DNA of 61,250 bases, taken from NCBI GenBank assembly GCA_964481005.1, contig CAYZRY010000003.1, forward strand, positions 1 to 61,250, written 5' to 3'. The notes below the pieces were generated by a model. It searched no databases. It was not told the origin of the DNA and saw only the letters and a list, made by a program, of their open reading frames with translations. A program made the position numbers and the translations under genes. Shown piece after piece: positions 1 to 7,469 of this stretch (its first letter is position 1; each line of letters opens with the position of its first letter). This stretch comes from CAYZRY01 sp964481005. GTDB lineage: Bacteria; Bacillota_I; Bacilli_A; RF39; UBA660.

Positions 1-1702
1 CGAGAGCATATTCTAAAGTAATTAGACGAGGTCTTTTTAGAACGACTGTATGATCACTTCCACTAGCACGCATGTTAGTTAAAGCTTTTCCTTTGACAAC
101 GTTTACGGCTAAATCATTATCGCGAACATGTTCTCCGACAATCATTCCTTCATAAACTTCAGTCCCAGGTTCAACAAACATGATACCACGTTCTTCGACG
201 TTACCAAGTGAATATGCCGTAGCTTTTCCATTTTCCATTGAAACTAGTACACCTAGACTTCTTTCGCCAACATCAAGTCCTGCCATAGCTCGGTACTCTT
301 TAAAACTGTGAGCCATGATACCGTATCCTTTAGTCATAGTCATAAAATTAGTGGTAAAACCAATAAGTCCACGTGATGGGATAGTATAAATTAATCTACT
401 TTGACCATTCTTACTATCCATTATTTCTAGGACCGCTCCCTTTTGACCAAGCTGTTCAATAATGTTACCGACCGCTTCTTCTGGGCACTCTATCTGAAGC
501 TCTTCATAAGGCTCCATCTTAATTCCGTTTTCTTCTTTAATAATTACTTGTGGTTTAGAAACTTCAAGTTCAAATCCTTCACGGCGCATATTTTCGATAA
601 GAATTCCAAGATGCAATTCTCCACGACCCGAAACTACCCAGCTCTCACTGTCACCAGTAGCAATTTTTAAACTGACATCGCGTTGTGCTTCTTTTTCAAG
701 ACGTTCTTCAATCTTGCGAGCAGTTAGTAAGTTACCTTCTTTACCAGCAACTGGTGATGAGTTTGTTCCAAAAGTCATTTGAATAGTTGGCTCATCGACA
801 TGAAGAATTGGAAGAGGTAAATTTTTACCTTGTTCACAAATTGTCTCACCAACTGATATGTCAGCAAGACCTGCAACTGCGCAGATATCTCCAGCTTCAG
901 CTTCTTCTATTTCAACACGTTTTAGTCCGACATAACCAAATAACTTTTGAATACGGAACTGTTTAACACTTCCATCCAATCTGATACATGATACTGTCTG
1001 ACCGTTTTTAATAACACCGTTTCTGACAATTCCAACACCAATTCTTCCTACATAGTCGTTATAATCAAGTAGAGCTGGTTGAAATTGTAATGGACCATTT
1101 ACATCACCTTTAGGGGCATCTATTTTTTCAATAATTAAATCTAATAACTTAGCAAAACCTTTTTCTTGAGTCTCAAGATTGGGATCAGTACTTGAAGTCC
1201 CATTTAATGCCGAAGCATAAACTACTGGGAACTCTAACTGCTGTTCATCTGCTCCTAGTTCAATAAATAAATCTAGTACTTCGTCGATTACTTCAACTGG
1301 TCTTGCAGATGGTTTATCAATTTTATTGACAACAACAATCGGCTTAGCCCCAGCATCAAGTGCTTTCTTAAGAACAAATCTTGTCTGTGGCATAGTTCCT
1401 TCATAAGCATCGACAACAAGAACTACTCCATCGACCATATTCATAATACGTTCAACTTCTCCACCAAAGTCAGCATGTCCAGGAGTATCTAAAATATTGA
1501 TATGATGATCCTTATAATATACAGACGTAGTTTTAGCTAGTATCGTTATTCCACGCTCTCTTTCAATGGCATTCGAATCCATCGAAGCATCGGTTAAATC
1601 TTCGTTTTCTCTAAATGTTCCACTGAACTTTAATATCTCATCTACCAGTGTAGTTTTACCATGATCAACATGGGCAATAATTGCAACGTTTCTCTTTTTC
1701 AT
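1..1702 (-). CDS. typA: Translational GTPase TypA/BipA (C-terminus cut by window edge)
   Basis: Ribosome-associated GTPase of the EF-G/LepA family that acts in ribosome assembly and stress or cold adaptation. About 567 residues are visible and the family is usually about 605-615, so only the last 40 or so are missing. The N-terminus starts MKKRNVAIIAHVDHGKTTL (G1/P-loop AHVDHGKT), followed by the switch segment RERGITI, G3 DTPGHADFGGEVER and G4 NKIDKP. The elongation-factor domain III/V region contains SGRGELHLGILIENMRREG and SRGLIGFTTNFMT, both typical of TypA rather than EF-G or LepA. The start at 1702 is preceded by AAAGGAG at good spacing. The gene is divergent from the Nudix gene. Identification is secure. 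Confidence 0.97.
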   Translation of the reverse strand, partial: MKKRNVAIIAHVDHGKTTLVDEILKFSGTFRENEDLTDASMDSNAIERERGITILAKTTSVYYKDHHINILDTPGHADFGGEVERIMNMVDGVVLVVDAYEGTMPQTRFVLKKALDAGAKPIVVVNKIDKPSARPVEVIDEVLDLFIELGADEQQLEFPVVYASALNGTSSTDPNLETQEKGFAKLLDLIIEKIDAPKGDVNGPLQFQPALLDYNDYVGRIGVGIVRNGVIKNGQTVSCIRLDGSVKQFRIQKLFGYVGLKRVEIEEAEAGDICAVAGLADISVGETICEQGKNLPLPILHVDEPTIQMTFGTNSSPVAGKEGNLLTARKIEERLEKEAQRDVSLKIATGDSESWVVSGRGELHLGILIENMRREGFELEVSKPQVIIKEENGIKMEPYEELQIECPEEAVGNIIEQLGQKGAVLEIMDSKNGQSRLIYTIPSRGLIGFTTNFMTMTKGYGIMAHSFKEYRAMAGLDVGERSLGVLVSMENGKATAYSLGNVEERGIMFVEPGTEVYEGMIVGEHVRDNDLAVNVVKGKALTNMRASGSDHTVVLKRPRLITLEYAL

Positions 1703-1743
1703 ATATACTCCTTTTGGAAACCTTTACAATTATACCACAAAGT

Positions 1744-1772
1744 TTGTTTTTTACAATTATTTTTGTTATAAT
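1744..1772 (+). promoter_or_regulatory. Candidate sigma-A promoter of the Nudix gene
   Basis: TTGTTT at 1744-1749 and a perfect TATAAT at 1767-1772 are separated by 17 bp. The ribosome binding site GGAGGG (1781-1786) and the ATG at 1790 follow, giving a very short leader. A second TATAAT at 1774-1779 would place the start site inside the ribosome binding site and is less likely. Confidence 0.55.
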
Positions 1773-1789
1773 TTATAATCGGAGGGCAT

Positions 1790-2230
1790 ATGAAAAAGAT
1801 TGGAGCCGGATGTGGCGTAATGATTATCGATGAAAATGGACGCTTACTTTTAGGTCGAAGAAACGAAGATCCAGCAGTAGCAGACAGTGAACTTCACGAG
1901 GAAGGAACTTGGACTTTACCCGGTGGAAACATCGAATACGGAGAAAGTTTTGAAGAAGCTGCTATTAGAGAAACTAAAGAAGAATGTAACTTAGATATAA
2001 GTAGTGAAGATGTCGAAATTATCTGCGTGCAAACCGATAAGAATGAACATGCTCACTATATTTCAGTAGGAATGATATGTAGAAAATATGCCGGAGAAAT
2101 AAAAGTTATGGAACCAAATGAAATAACCGTATGGGCTTGGTTTGATTTAAAAGATCTCCCAAAAAATATATTCTCACCATCACTTAAGACTATTCTATGC
2201 TATATGCAAAATAAATTTTATATAGATTAA
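1790..2230 (+). CDS. Nudix hydrolase (NUDT15/MutT-like)
   Basis: Hydrolyses nucleoside diphosphates linked to another moiety; the exact substrate cannot be read from sequence. The Nudix box spans residues 46-68: Gly46, Glu52 and then REtkEE at 60-65, matching Gx5Ex7REUxEE. The glycine normally found after EE is Asn67 here. The early GRRNEDPAVADSELHEEGTW segment and LPGG resemble the NUDT15/YjhB-type subgroup. The 146-residue length is normal. The start is supported by GGAGGG 4 bp upstream. It appears monocistronic, divergent from typA and followed by tRNA-Gly. Family call is secure, substrate unknown. Confidence 0.92.
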   Translation: MKKIGAGCGVMIIDENGRLLLGRRNEDPAVADSELHEEGTWTLPGGNIEYGESFEEAAIRETKEECNLDISSEDVEIICVQTDKNEHAHYISVGMICRKYAGEIKVMEPNEITVWAWFDLKDLPKNIFSPSLKTILCYMQNKFYID

Positions 2231-2243
2231 ATAATAAAAATGG

Positions 2244-2271
2244 TTGACATTTATGGAGTTTTCGATATAAT
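2244..2271 (+). promoter_or_regulatory. Promoter of tRNA-Gly
   Basis: A perfect TTGACA (2244-2249) and a perfect TATAAT (2266-2271) are separated by 16 bp and lie 18 bp upstream of the tRNA 5' end. This is one of the best consensus promoters in the window. Confidence 0.8.
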
Positions 2272-2289
2272 TATAAATGTCTATCAAAT

Positions 2290-2363
2290 GCGGATGTAGT
2301 TTAATGGTAGAACCTCAGCCTTCCAAGCTGACTACGTGGGTTCGATTCCCATCATCCGCTCCA
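2290..2363 (+). tRNA. tRNA-Gly (anticodon TCC)
   Basis: A full cloverleaf can be drawn. The acceptor pairs GCGGATG with CATCCGC, discriminator T, and the CCA end is encoded. The D-arm contains AGTTTAATGGTAGA, the anticodon stem is CTCAG/CTGAC-like around loop CTTCCAA (anticodon TCC), and the T-arm contains GGGTTCGATTCCC. It reads GGA/GGG codons. Confidence 0.97.
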
Positions 2364-2374
2364 AAAAGAATTAA

Positions 2375-2398
2375 AACCTTGTATAACAAGGTTTTTTT
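2375..2398 (+). terminator. Rho-independent terminator of tRNA-Gly
   Basis: Stem AACCTTG / CAAGGTT with loop TATAA, followed by a run of Ts to 2398. Confidence 0.85.
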
Positions 2399-2459
2399 AT
2401 GTCCTTTTTTGACTTTTTCACAAAAATATGCTATAATATGCACGTTTTAGGGGTGGATT

Positions 2460-2996
2460 ATGAAAATAAATATGAGTGAAAGTCAGTATGATGAACTACT
2501 AAATTTAGCATATACTTCAGCTGGTGAATTGCGTGGTCAAATATTTATGGAAAAGTTAAATAATGATAATTATGTTTATCTTGGTTATGAAACTTATCCT
2601 GATGAATACTATTACGAAAACAGAAACAAAAGATCTGCAATGCACGTTGATATATTCGATAACTTGCTACAAAAGTTTAGTTTAGATACATGTGATCATT
2701 ACGCTAGTTTTCATACTCGTAGTAGTGATAAAATCGATAATCTTACTAGAGAAGAAATTAATGATATCAAGAAAATGCAAAAATATGCTAACTACGCTGC
2801 TGAAAAAAGTAATAATGATCAAGCTAGTCAGTGTATCGAAGCTGTTATTTGTAATTCAGAATTAATGTTTTATTATGAAGATTTAGAAACTAAAAAAATA
2901 AGCGTCGCAGACATATATGTAAATGAGAAAAGAAACAAAGATGTTGTCAATGTAAAAACTTTATATGTCGATGCTTTTCTAAAAAAACAACTTTAA
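2460..2996 (+). CDS. Uncharacterised 178-residue cytoplasmic protein (possible degenerate JAB-like fold)
   Basis: I do not recognise this family. It has no signal peptide or membrane segment and is acidic and tyrosine-rich at the N-terminus. The central stretch DHYASFHTRSSDK followed by LTREEINDIKK and later EAVICNSELMFYYE has the strand-His-turn-helix-strand order of JAB/MPN proteins. However, the HxH...SxxD metal motif is not intact: there is one His, then T-R. The JAB suggestion is therefore weak inference. ATG at 2460 is preceded by GGGGTGG. The gene is convergent with the PHP gene, with which it shares a bidirectional terminator. Confidence 0.7.
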   Translation: MKINMSESQYDELLNLAYTSAGELRGQIFMEKLNNDNYVYLGYETYPDEYYYENRNKRSAMHVDIFDNLLQKFSLDTCDHYASFHTRSSDKIDNLTREEINDIKKMQKYANYAAEKSNNDQASQCIEAVICNSELMFYYEDLETKKISVADIYVNEKRNKDVVNVKTLYVDAFLKKQL

Positions 2997-3012
2997 TAAA
3001 GTTGTTTTTTTG
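2982..3012. terminator. Bidirectional terminator between convergent genes
   Basis: Perfect 9-bp stem AACAACTTT / AAAGTTGTT around loop AAT, with A and T runs on either side. It overlaps the 3' ends of both convergent genes. Confidence 0.85.
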
Positions 3013-3973
3013 TTAGTGTTAACTTCTTGCATTTTTCAGCGTCTAAATTTTGTCCTAGGTCGATATCTGGCTTTGTCTTTGGGCCGTGGAAGTCACTTCC
3101 TCCGCTTACTAATAGATTATAATCATTCGCTATTTCCTTATAAAACCCTATTTCTTCATTACTGTGACTAGGATGATATACTTCAATTCCTTCTAAACCA
3201 TATTTAATTAAGTCTTTGATTAGAATCAGTAATTCTTTTTGGTTTAATTCAAGTGATTTAGGATGAGCTAGAACTGCTGTTCCCCCACTTTCTCTAATTA
3301 AATTTATGCACTCTTCATAGTTTGGTTCACCAAGACCTTTAACTATCTTTTTATGTGCTTCAATTAAATATTTATTAAATGCATCCTGAACACTATCAGC
3401 ATAGTTATTTTTTACACATAAGCGAGCTAAATCTACTCTTCCTAGATTGTTTTTAGCATTTACTAATTGAACTATTTCATCATAACTAAATCTAATGCCA
3501 TAATCTCTTTTTATCTGCTCCATCACCGATAAAACAGAATGCAAGCTATTTGTCTTAAGCTCTAACATCTTATCGTTTAAATTTTTATTTTCAAGATCAA
3601 TTCCGTATCCTAGAATATGCATTCTTCCCTTATTAACTTTGGCTGTCAATTCAATACCATTAATTATTTTAATGCCTGTCTCTTTTATTAAATGTGATTC
3701 TCTATCCACTGTTTTTATTCCCTCGATGGTATCGTGATCAGTTATAGCTAAAATGCCAATTCTTTTTTCAATTGCATAGTGAATAAGATTTGAAGGAGTC
3801 AAATCTCCATCAGAGTAGCTAGTATGCGTATGCAAGTCGATACTCTTTTCACTTTTCAAGTATGGGTCAATAAGTGTTCTTTTATTTAATCTTTTTAGTG
3901 TTTTAATCATATTCTCGGTTGATTTTGCTTCGGCTTCATACATAATTTGAGCAAGTGATTTATGTTTTTTCAT
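2993..3973 (-). CDS. PHP-domain phosphoesterase
   Basis: Polymerase-and-histidinol-phosphatase (PHP) metal-dependent phosphoesterase, related to TrpH/RNase AM-type enzymes that act on 3',5'-bisphosphonucleosides or short RNA. After a basic extension of about 44 residues come IDLHTHTSYSDG (His48, His50, Asp55) and AITDHDTIEG. Further on are GTAVLAHP and near the C-terminus GGSDFHGP, the four canonical PHP metal motifs. At 326 residues it is longer than the roughly 280 of TrpH because of the N-terminal extension (many Lys/Arg/Glu, helical). The start has GGAAATAATT upstream. Substrate is inferred only. Confidence 0.88.
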   Translation of the reverse strand: MKKHKSLAQIMYEAEAKSTENMIKTLKRLNKRTLIDPYLKSEKSIDLHTHTSYSDGDLTPSNLIHYAIEKRIGILAITDHDTIEGIKTVDRESHLIKETGIKIINGIELTAKVNKGRMHILGYGIDLENKNLNDKMLELKTNSLHSVLSVMEQIKRDYGIRFSYDEIVQLVNAKNNLGRVDLARLCVKNNYADSVQDAFNKYLIEAHKKIVKGLGEPNYEECINLIRESGGTAVLAHPKSLELNQKELLILIKDLIKYGLEGIEVYHPSHSNEEIGFYKEIANDYNLLVSGGSDFHGPKTKPDIDLGQNLDAEKCKKLTLTKKQLY

Positions 3974-4019
3974 AATTATTTCCTTCTTTCGTTATCCACT
4001 TGTATTATAGCAATTATTG

Positions 4020-4059
4020 ATGTATATTAAAAATACATATTTGTTATGTTAAACATAAC
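4020..4059 (+). promoter_or_regulatory. Two palindromes upstream of the LysR gene (candidate operators)
   Basis: ATGTAT-N7-ATACAT occupies 4020-4038 and fits the LysR T-N11-A layout. GTTATGTT-A-AACATAAC, a perfect 17-bp inverted repeat, occupies 4043-4059 and ends 1 bp before the GGAGGT ribosome binding site. Both lie in the gap divergent from the PHP gene. The second could act as an operator or as a hairpin in the leader RNA. Confidence 0.5.
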
Positions 4060-4069
4060 CGGAGGTTAT

Positions 4070-4957
4070 ATGAATATTAACTATGAACTATATAGACTTT
4101 TTTATGGAGTTGTCGAAAACGGAAGTATTACTAAAGCTGCCCAAGTACTAAATATTTCACAGCCAGCAGTTAGTAAAGCAATGAAAAATCTTGAGGAAGC
4201 TCTTGGCGGAAAACTGTTTGTCCGCACTAAGAAAGGGATTGTTTTAACAGCCGAAGGAAGAGAGTTTTACAAATACATCAAACAAGCTATCGAAAATTTC
4301 AACAATGCTGAGAATAACTTTTCAGCTTTTGCTAATCTTGAAACTGGTGTTGTAAGAATTGGTGTAAGTACTACTTTGACAAAAGAATTCTTAATGCCCT
4401 ATTTAAAAGAGTTTCATCATAAATATCCTAAGATTAATATTCAGATTGATACTAATGTTGCAAGTGATCTATTTAAGAAGCTACGCAATGGTCTAATTGA
4501 TATAGTTATCTTCAACTCTTCTGATAAAAGTTATGACGAGGATCTCGAAATAACTAAATGTCAAAAAATCGAAGATTGTTTTATAGTTAGTGATAAGTAT
4601 AAAAAACTATGTGAAAAAGCTATTTCAATTAAAGATTTAAATAATTATCCACTAGTTCTCCAGACAAAAGAATCTAGTACTAGATCATATCTTGATGATT
4701 TTGCTTATAGTCATGGTGTTATACTAAAACCTAACCTTGAACTAGCTAGTTATTCACTAGTTGTCGAATTTAGTAAAATTGGTTTTGGTATTGGATTTGC
4801 TACATCTAACTACATTCAAAAAGAACTTGATAATGGACTCTTACATAAAGTAAATTTAATTGAAAAACTTCCATCAAGGTATATAGCCTTTGCCCTATCA
4901 AAAAATAATATAGCAAGTTTTAGTACTAAAAAATTAATCGAGATGATCAGTAAATAA
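4070..4957 (+). CDS. LysR-family transcriptional regulator
   Basis: DNA-binding regulator with an N-terminal winged helix-turn-helix (residues about 1-62, GSITKAAQVLNISQPAVSKA being the HTH) and a periplasmic-binding-protein-like effector domain (about 85-295, with GVVRIGVSTTLTKEFLMPYL). I choose ATG 4070, directly after GGAGGT (4061-4066), giving 295 residues, a typical LysR length. An upstream in-frame ATG at 4046 has no ribosome binding site and lies inside the palindrome. It is divergent from the PHP gene, the usual arrangement for a LysR target, although a PHP target would be unusual. Effector unknown. Confidence 0.92.
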   Translation: MNINYELYRLFYGVVENGSITKAAQVLNISQPAVSKAMKNLEEALGGKLFVRTKKGIVLTAEGREFYKYIKQAIENFNNAENNFSAFANLETGVVRIGVSTTLTKEFLMPYLKEFHHKYPKINIQIDTNVASDLFKKLRNGLIDIVIFNSSDKSYDEDLEITKCQKIEDCFIVSDKYKKLCEKAISIKDLNNYPLVLQTKESSTRSYLDDFAYSHGVILKPNLELASYSLVVEFSKIGFGIGFATSNYIQKELDNGLLHKVNLIEKLPSRYIAFALSKNNIASFSTKKLIEMISK

Positions 4958-4985
4958 AAAAACAGTTACTAAGTAACTGTTTTTA
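4955..4985. terminator. Bidirectional terminator
   Basis: Stem AAACAGTTA / TAACTGTTT around a 5-nt loop, with A-rich and T-rich flanks. It sits between the convergent LysR and ProX-like genes. Confidence 0.85.
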
Positions 4986-5522
4986 TATTTCAATAACTAT
5001 TTCTTTATGATTAGTATAGGGCAAAAACTTTTCTAACAAGTCTTTTGTCTCGATACTCATGTAACCTGTGGTTGTTCCATCACAGCATGCATAGTGCTCA
5101 TCACTTATTGCATCTTTATCAAAGACAATCTGCACTTTTTCATCATTGTCCATTAATAGACTTAAAGCAGTCGCAGTCCCTGGAATAGTTCCAAGCATAT
5201 CTATCATCATTTCTCTAGAAGCAAACGATACTCTCGAAATTCCAAGCGCCTGACTAAACTTCTTAGTATCAAACTTTTTATCCTCGGTAGTAACAAATAA
5301 ATAAAACTTAGTTTTCTGTTGATTAGTTAAAAACAGTGTCTTGATTATATCTGTTCCAAGTCTCTTGCTGATTTCAACACAATCTTCCATGGTATAGGCC
5401 TCTTGATTATCTACTCTTTTATACTTAATATCTAATTTATCTAGCGTCTCATAAACCTTTTGTTGCAGTAGTGTTTTAAATTCTTTTGGTGCTTCATAAT
5501 AAAGCTCACTTACGTAAAACAT
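4983..5522 (-). CDS. ProX/YbaK-family aminoacyl-tRNA deacylase (Ala-tRNA-Pro editing)
   Basis: Freestanding editing domain related to the INS domain of prolyl-tRNA synthetase; ProX/PrdX members deacylate mischarged Ala-tRNA(Pro). The fold order is recognisable: KLDIKYKRVDNQEAYTMEDC at the N-terminus, GTDIIKTLFLTNQ with the conserved Lys, then LGISRVSFASREMMIDMLGTIPGTATAL. The C-terminal HYACCDGTTTGYMSIETKDLLEKFL resembles the F-HPxxNxxT-type segment of ProX. The 179 residues match the family. The start has a strong AGGAGGAG. A possible 18-codon leader ORF precedes it. Family call good; tRNA specificity is from family knowledge. Confidence 0.88.
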   Translation of the reverse strand: MFYVSELYYEAPKEFKTLLQQKVYETLDKLDIKYKRVDNQEAYTMEDCVEISKRLGTDIIKTLFLTNQQKTKFYLFVTTEDKKFDTKKFSQALGISRVSFASREMMIDMLGTIPGTATALSLLMDNDEKVQIVFDKDAISDEHYACCDGTTTGYMSIETKDLLEKFLPYTNHKEIVIEI

Positions 5523-5541
5523 ATTTCTCCTCCTTCTTGTT

Positions 5542-5598
5542 TTAGTAGTTAAAACATCTGGGGGATGGAACTGACAATTTATTTCGTTTAATCTTCAT
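5542..5598 (-). CDS. Possible 18-residue leader peptide upstream of the ProX-like gene
   Basis: ATG at 5598 is preceded by AAGGAGC at about 7 bp spacing and opens MKIKRNKLSVPSPRCFNY, then TAA, ending 19 bp before the ProX-like start. The ORF includes Pro-Ser-Pro (CCA TCC CCC), and the flanking CATC/GATG bases could form a small hairpin. It lies downstream of a strong extended -10. Its existence as a translated ORF and any role in proline-responsive control are inference; it may only be a leader sequence. Confidence 0.4.
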   Translation of the reverse strand: MKIKRNKLSVPSPRCFNY

Positions 5599-5629
5599 GA
5601 CTATCGCTCCTTACTTGAACTTTCAACAA

Positions 5630-5638
5630 ATTATATCA
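5630..5638 (-). promoter_or_regulatory. Extended -10 promoter for the leader ORF and ProX-like gene
   Basis: TGATATAAT (TG-n-TATAAT) read on the minus strand, with a weak TTTTTA 17 bp upstream of the hexamer. Transcription would begin about 25 nt before the leader ORF. Confidence 0.55.
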
Positions 5639-5654
5639 CAGTTAAAGACAATTA

Positions 5655-5676
5655 AAAAGATGATTACTCATCTTTT
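5655..5676 (-). terminator. Terminator of the HD-domain gene
   Basis: Stem AAAAGATGA / TCATCTTTT, loop of 4 nt, overlapping the stop region of the HD gene. The downstream T-run is short, so it may be partly leaky. Confidence 0.6.
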
Positions 5677-6321
5677 GGTATTAATTTCTTTTATATACAC
5701 AAGTGTCTTGCTAAAAGCTTCATTATTAGAAAATTTATCTTTATCCCACTCATACCATATATCAAAAGCTGTCTTAGCCCCACGCTCTCTCATTTTTTCA
5801 ATCAAACCACTTTTATATACAACGTTATTTTGCTGCTCATCCAGTGATTTATGATAACCACCGTCTTCATATATCTTAGACTGGATATCTGCTTCTAATT
5901 TATCACATAAATAGGCAAATTCAGCTTCTTTTGTAAGTCCTTCTTCAAACTCATCAACCAAAGCTTTAAGTTCATCTTTTTTAACGAGATTACCAAGTAC
6001 CTCTCTTACCGCTTGCTCTTCGATAAGTCTCTTTTCTTCGATAGTAACATCATCAAAGGGTGTTATATCACCAATTAATACTTCGCCAAGCTCATGAATA
6101 ACTAGCATTTTAATAACCTTGTTTATATCGATTCCAAAATCGTACTCTGAGTCCATTGCAATTGCCAATATACAAGTACCATATATATGCTCTGCAACAC
6201 TTTCTATGCGCTCACTACTAACAGCCCAGTGATTGCTATCCCAACCAGATCTTATTCTATATTTAAGCTGCGTTGCTAAAAGATAAAAATCAATTGCTCT
6301 TTTACATACTTCATCATTCAT
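5668..6321 (-). CDS. HD-domain phosphohydrolase (YfbR/HDDC2-like)
   Basis: Metal-dependent phosphohydrolase of the HD_3 type; characterised YfbR/HDDC2 relatives are 5'-deoxynucleotidases. Visible motifs are SVAEHIYGT (first His about 43), then VIHELGEVLIGDITPFD, matching the family pattern HDxxExxxGDxxPxD. The usual Asp of the HD pair reads Glu here (HE). KRLIEEQAV and YLCDKLEADIQ supply the later conserved Asp. The 217 residues are within the family range. The start follows AAGGAGAG. Substrate is inferred from the family only, and the HE variant deserves attention. Confidence 0.85.
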   Translation of the reverse strand: MNDEVCKRAIDFYLLATQLKYRIRSGWDSNHWAVSSERIESVAEHIYGTCILAIAMDSEYDFGIDINKVIKMLVIHELGEVLIGDITPFDDVTIEEKRLIEEQAVREVLGNLVKKDELKALVDEFEEGLTKEAEFAYLCDKLEADIQSKIYEDGGYHKSLDEQQNNVVYKSGLIEKMRERGAKTAFDIWYEWDKDKFSNNEAFSKTLVYIKEINTKR

Positions 6322-6371
6322 ATAGCTCTCCTTGACTAGTTATGATAACATAAACAAAGTTTTATTCAAAG

Positions 6372-6394
6372 AAAAAACATAGTCATCTATGTTT
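6372..6394 (-). terminator. Terminator
   Basis: Stem AAACATAG / CTATGTTT, loop of 4 nt, with a T-run on the minus strand. It overlaps the stop of the uncharacterised 244-residue gene. Confidence 0.8.
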
Positions 6395-7127
6395 ATTCTA
6401 TAATAATTGAACTGATAAAGTCTTTGATAAATTCTTCATTAAAGACATCTTTGTTAACAAAAATAAAGGCATACTTTTTACCATCTTGCTCAAGATTAAT
6501 CTCATACCCATAACTTAGTTCTGACATTATTCCCCTGTAGTCTCCAGTAAGAGGAATTACTCTTAAGTAAGGAGGAATCATAATCGATGACATGTTGTAC
6601 ACTGAATATCTTTCCTTTATATATTTAACTGGGGTAAATAATCCAGCCTTATAGTTTAAATCTCTTTTTAGATATTTCATTAAATCTAAATCGTTTTTTA
6701 TCTTATTCTTTTCAAAGAAAGCATTTGATATCTGATTACTTGGAGTCTTGTTTTCATCGGCAAAAATTTCTTTTTGCATTTTTAGCATTTCAACGTAATT
6801 AACTCCTTCTCCTACCATAAAAACAGCGGTTCTTCCTCCACTAACAGGCATAACATAAGAGGCAAAAACATTATCTTCCATCTTCTTTTCTGTCATGTTC
6901 CCAGTAATATTCTTCATTTTAATATTAGCAATAGCTATATACTCATCATCTAATAATGGGCTGTGCTTAACTTCTAAATCTTTTGCAATCAAAAAGTCAT
7001 CTCTAAATGCTACATACGGTTTAGCACTTGGATCTCCTACCTTGTAATACTTAATATTAAAGATCTTATAAAAACAAAAAGCTAGTACAATGAGAACAAC
7101 AATTAATACAATATTCTTTTTACTCAT
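6393..7127 (-). CDS. Uncharacterised membrane-anchored protein, 244 aa
   Basis: I do not recognise this family. Residues 4-23 form one N-terminal hydrophobic segment (NIVLIVVLIVLAFCFYKIF) with preceding lysines, so the protein is probably an N-in/C-out single-pass or signal-anchor protein. The remainder is a soluble extracytoplasmic domain with alternating strand-like and helical stretches, no cysteines beyond the anchor and no known motif. The start is preceded by GGAGG. Terminators flank it on both sides, so it is likely monocistronic. Confidence 0.75.
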   Translation of the reverse strand: MSKKNIVLIVVLIVLAFCFYKIFNIKYYKVGDPSAKPYVAFRDDFLIAKDLEVKHSPLLDDEYIAIANIKMKNITGNMTEKKMEDNVFASYVMPVSGGRTAVFMVGEGVNYVEMLKMQKEIFADENKTPSNQISNAFFEKNKIKNDLDLMKYLKRDLNYKAGLFTPVKYIKERYSVYNMSSIMIPPYLRVIPLTGDYRGIMSELSYGYEINLEQDGKKYAFIFVNKDVFNEEFIKDFISSIIIE

Positions 7128-7160
7128 ATATCCTCCATAATAAGTATATCAAAACTACAA

Positions 7161-7190
7161 AATAAAAAAAGATGTTTTACATCTTTTTTA
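7161..7190 (-). terminator. Terminator of the 468/93-residue gene pair
   Basis: Perfect stem AAAAAAGATG / CATCTTTTTT with loop TTTTA, followed by Ts on the minus strand. Confidence 0.9.
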
Positions 7191-7469
7191 TAACAGTGTA
7201 ACTGTATCAATATTTTGTTTTAATCTTTCAATTAAGTCATCTTTTTTATATTTAGTAAATATATTTTGAAAGATAGTTGGTTCTTGAAGAAAGATTTCAG
7301 CATATTTAATAAATATTTCGCGAGCATTACTAATTCCATACTCTTCGAGAAACTTAATATTTGCTTTTACTAATTCTTCTTTCATTTCTAGTTTTTTTAC
7401 TATTTCATCTAAATTATGTTCTTTGACATAATCTAATTCTTCTTCGTTTAAATCTAAATATTTATTCAT
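7188..7469 (-). CDS. Uncharacterised 93-residue helical protein
   Basis: Small acidic, all-helical protein with leucine-rich heptad-like spacing (LDLNEEELDYVKEHNLDEIV...IKFLEEYGISNAREIFIKYAE). No membrane segment or known motif. Its start codon overlaps the stop of the upstream 468-residue gene by one base (TAATG), implying translational coupling. The helical pattern loosely resembles the C-terminal third of that neighbour (IQIKTVLAEYNVPLSDVTAYY), so it may be a detached or duplicated module. That is inference. Confidence 0.75.
   Translation of the reverse strand: MNKYLDLNEEELDYVKEHNLDEIVKKLEMKEELVKANIKFLEEYGISNAREIFIKYAEIFLQEPTIFQNIFTKYKKDDLIERLKQNIDTVTLL

Noticed and set aside
443..670. 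Short plus-strand ORF at the left end
   Set aside because: It is antisense to typA, whose TypA motifs are unmistakable on the minus strand.
4046..4069. Upstream ATG for the LysR gene
   Set aside because: It has no ribosome binding site and lies within the palindrome; ATG 4070 behind GGAGGT is far better.
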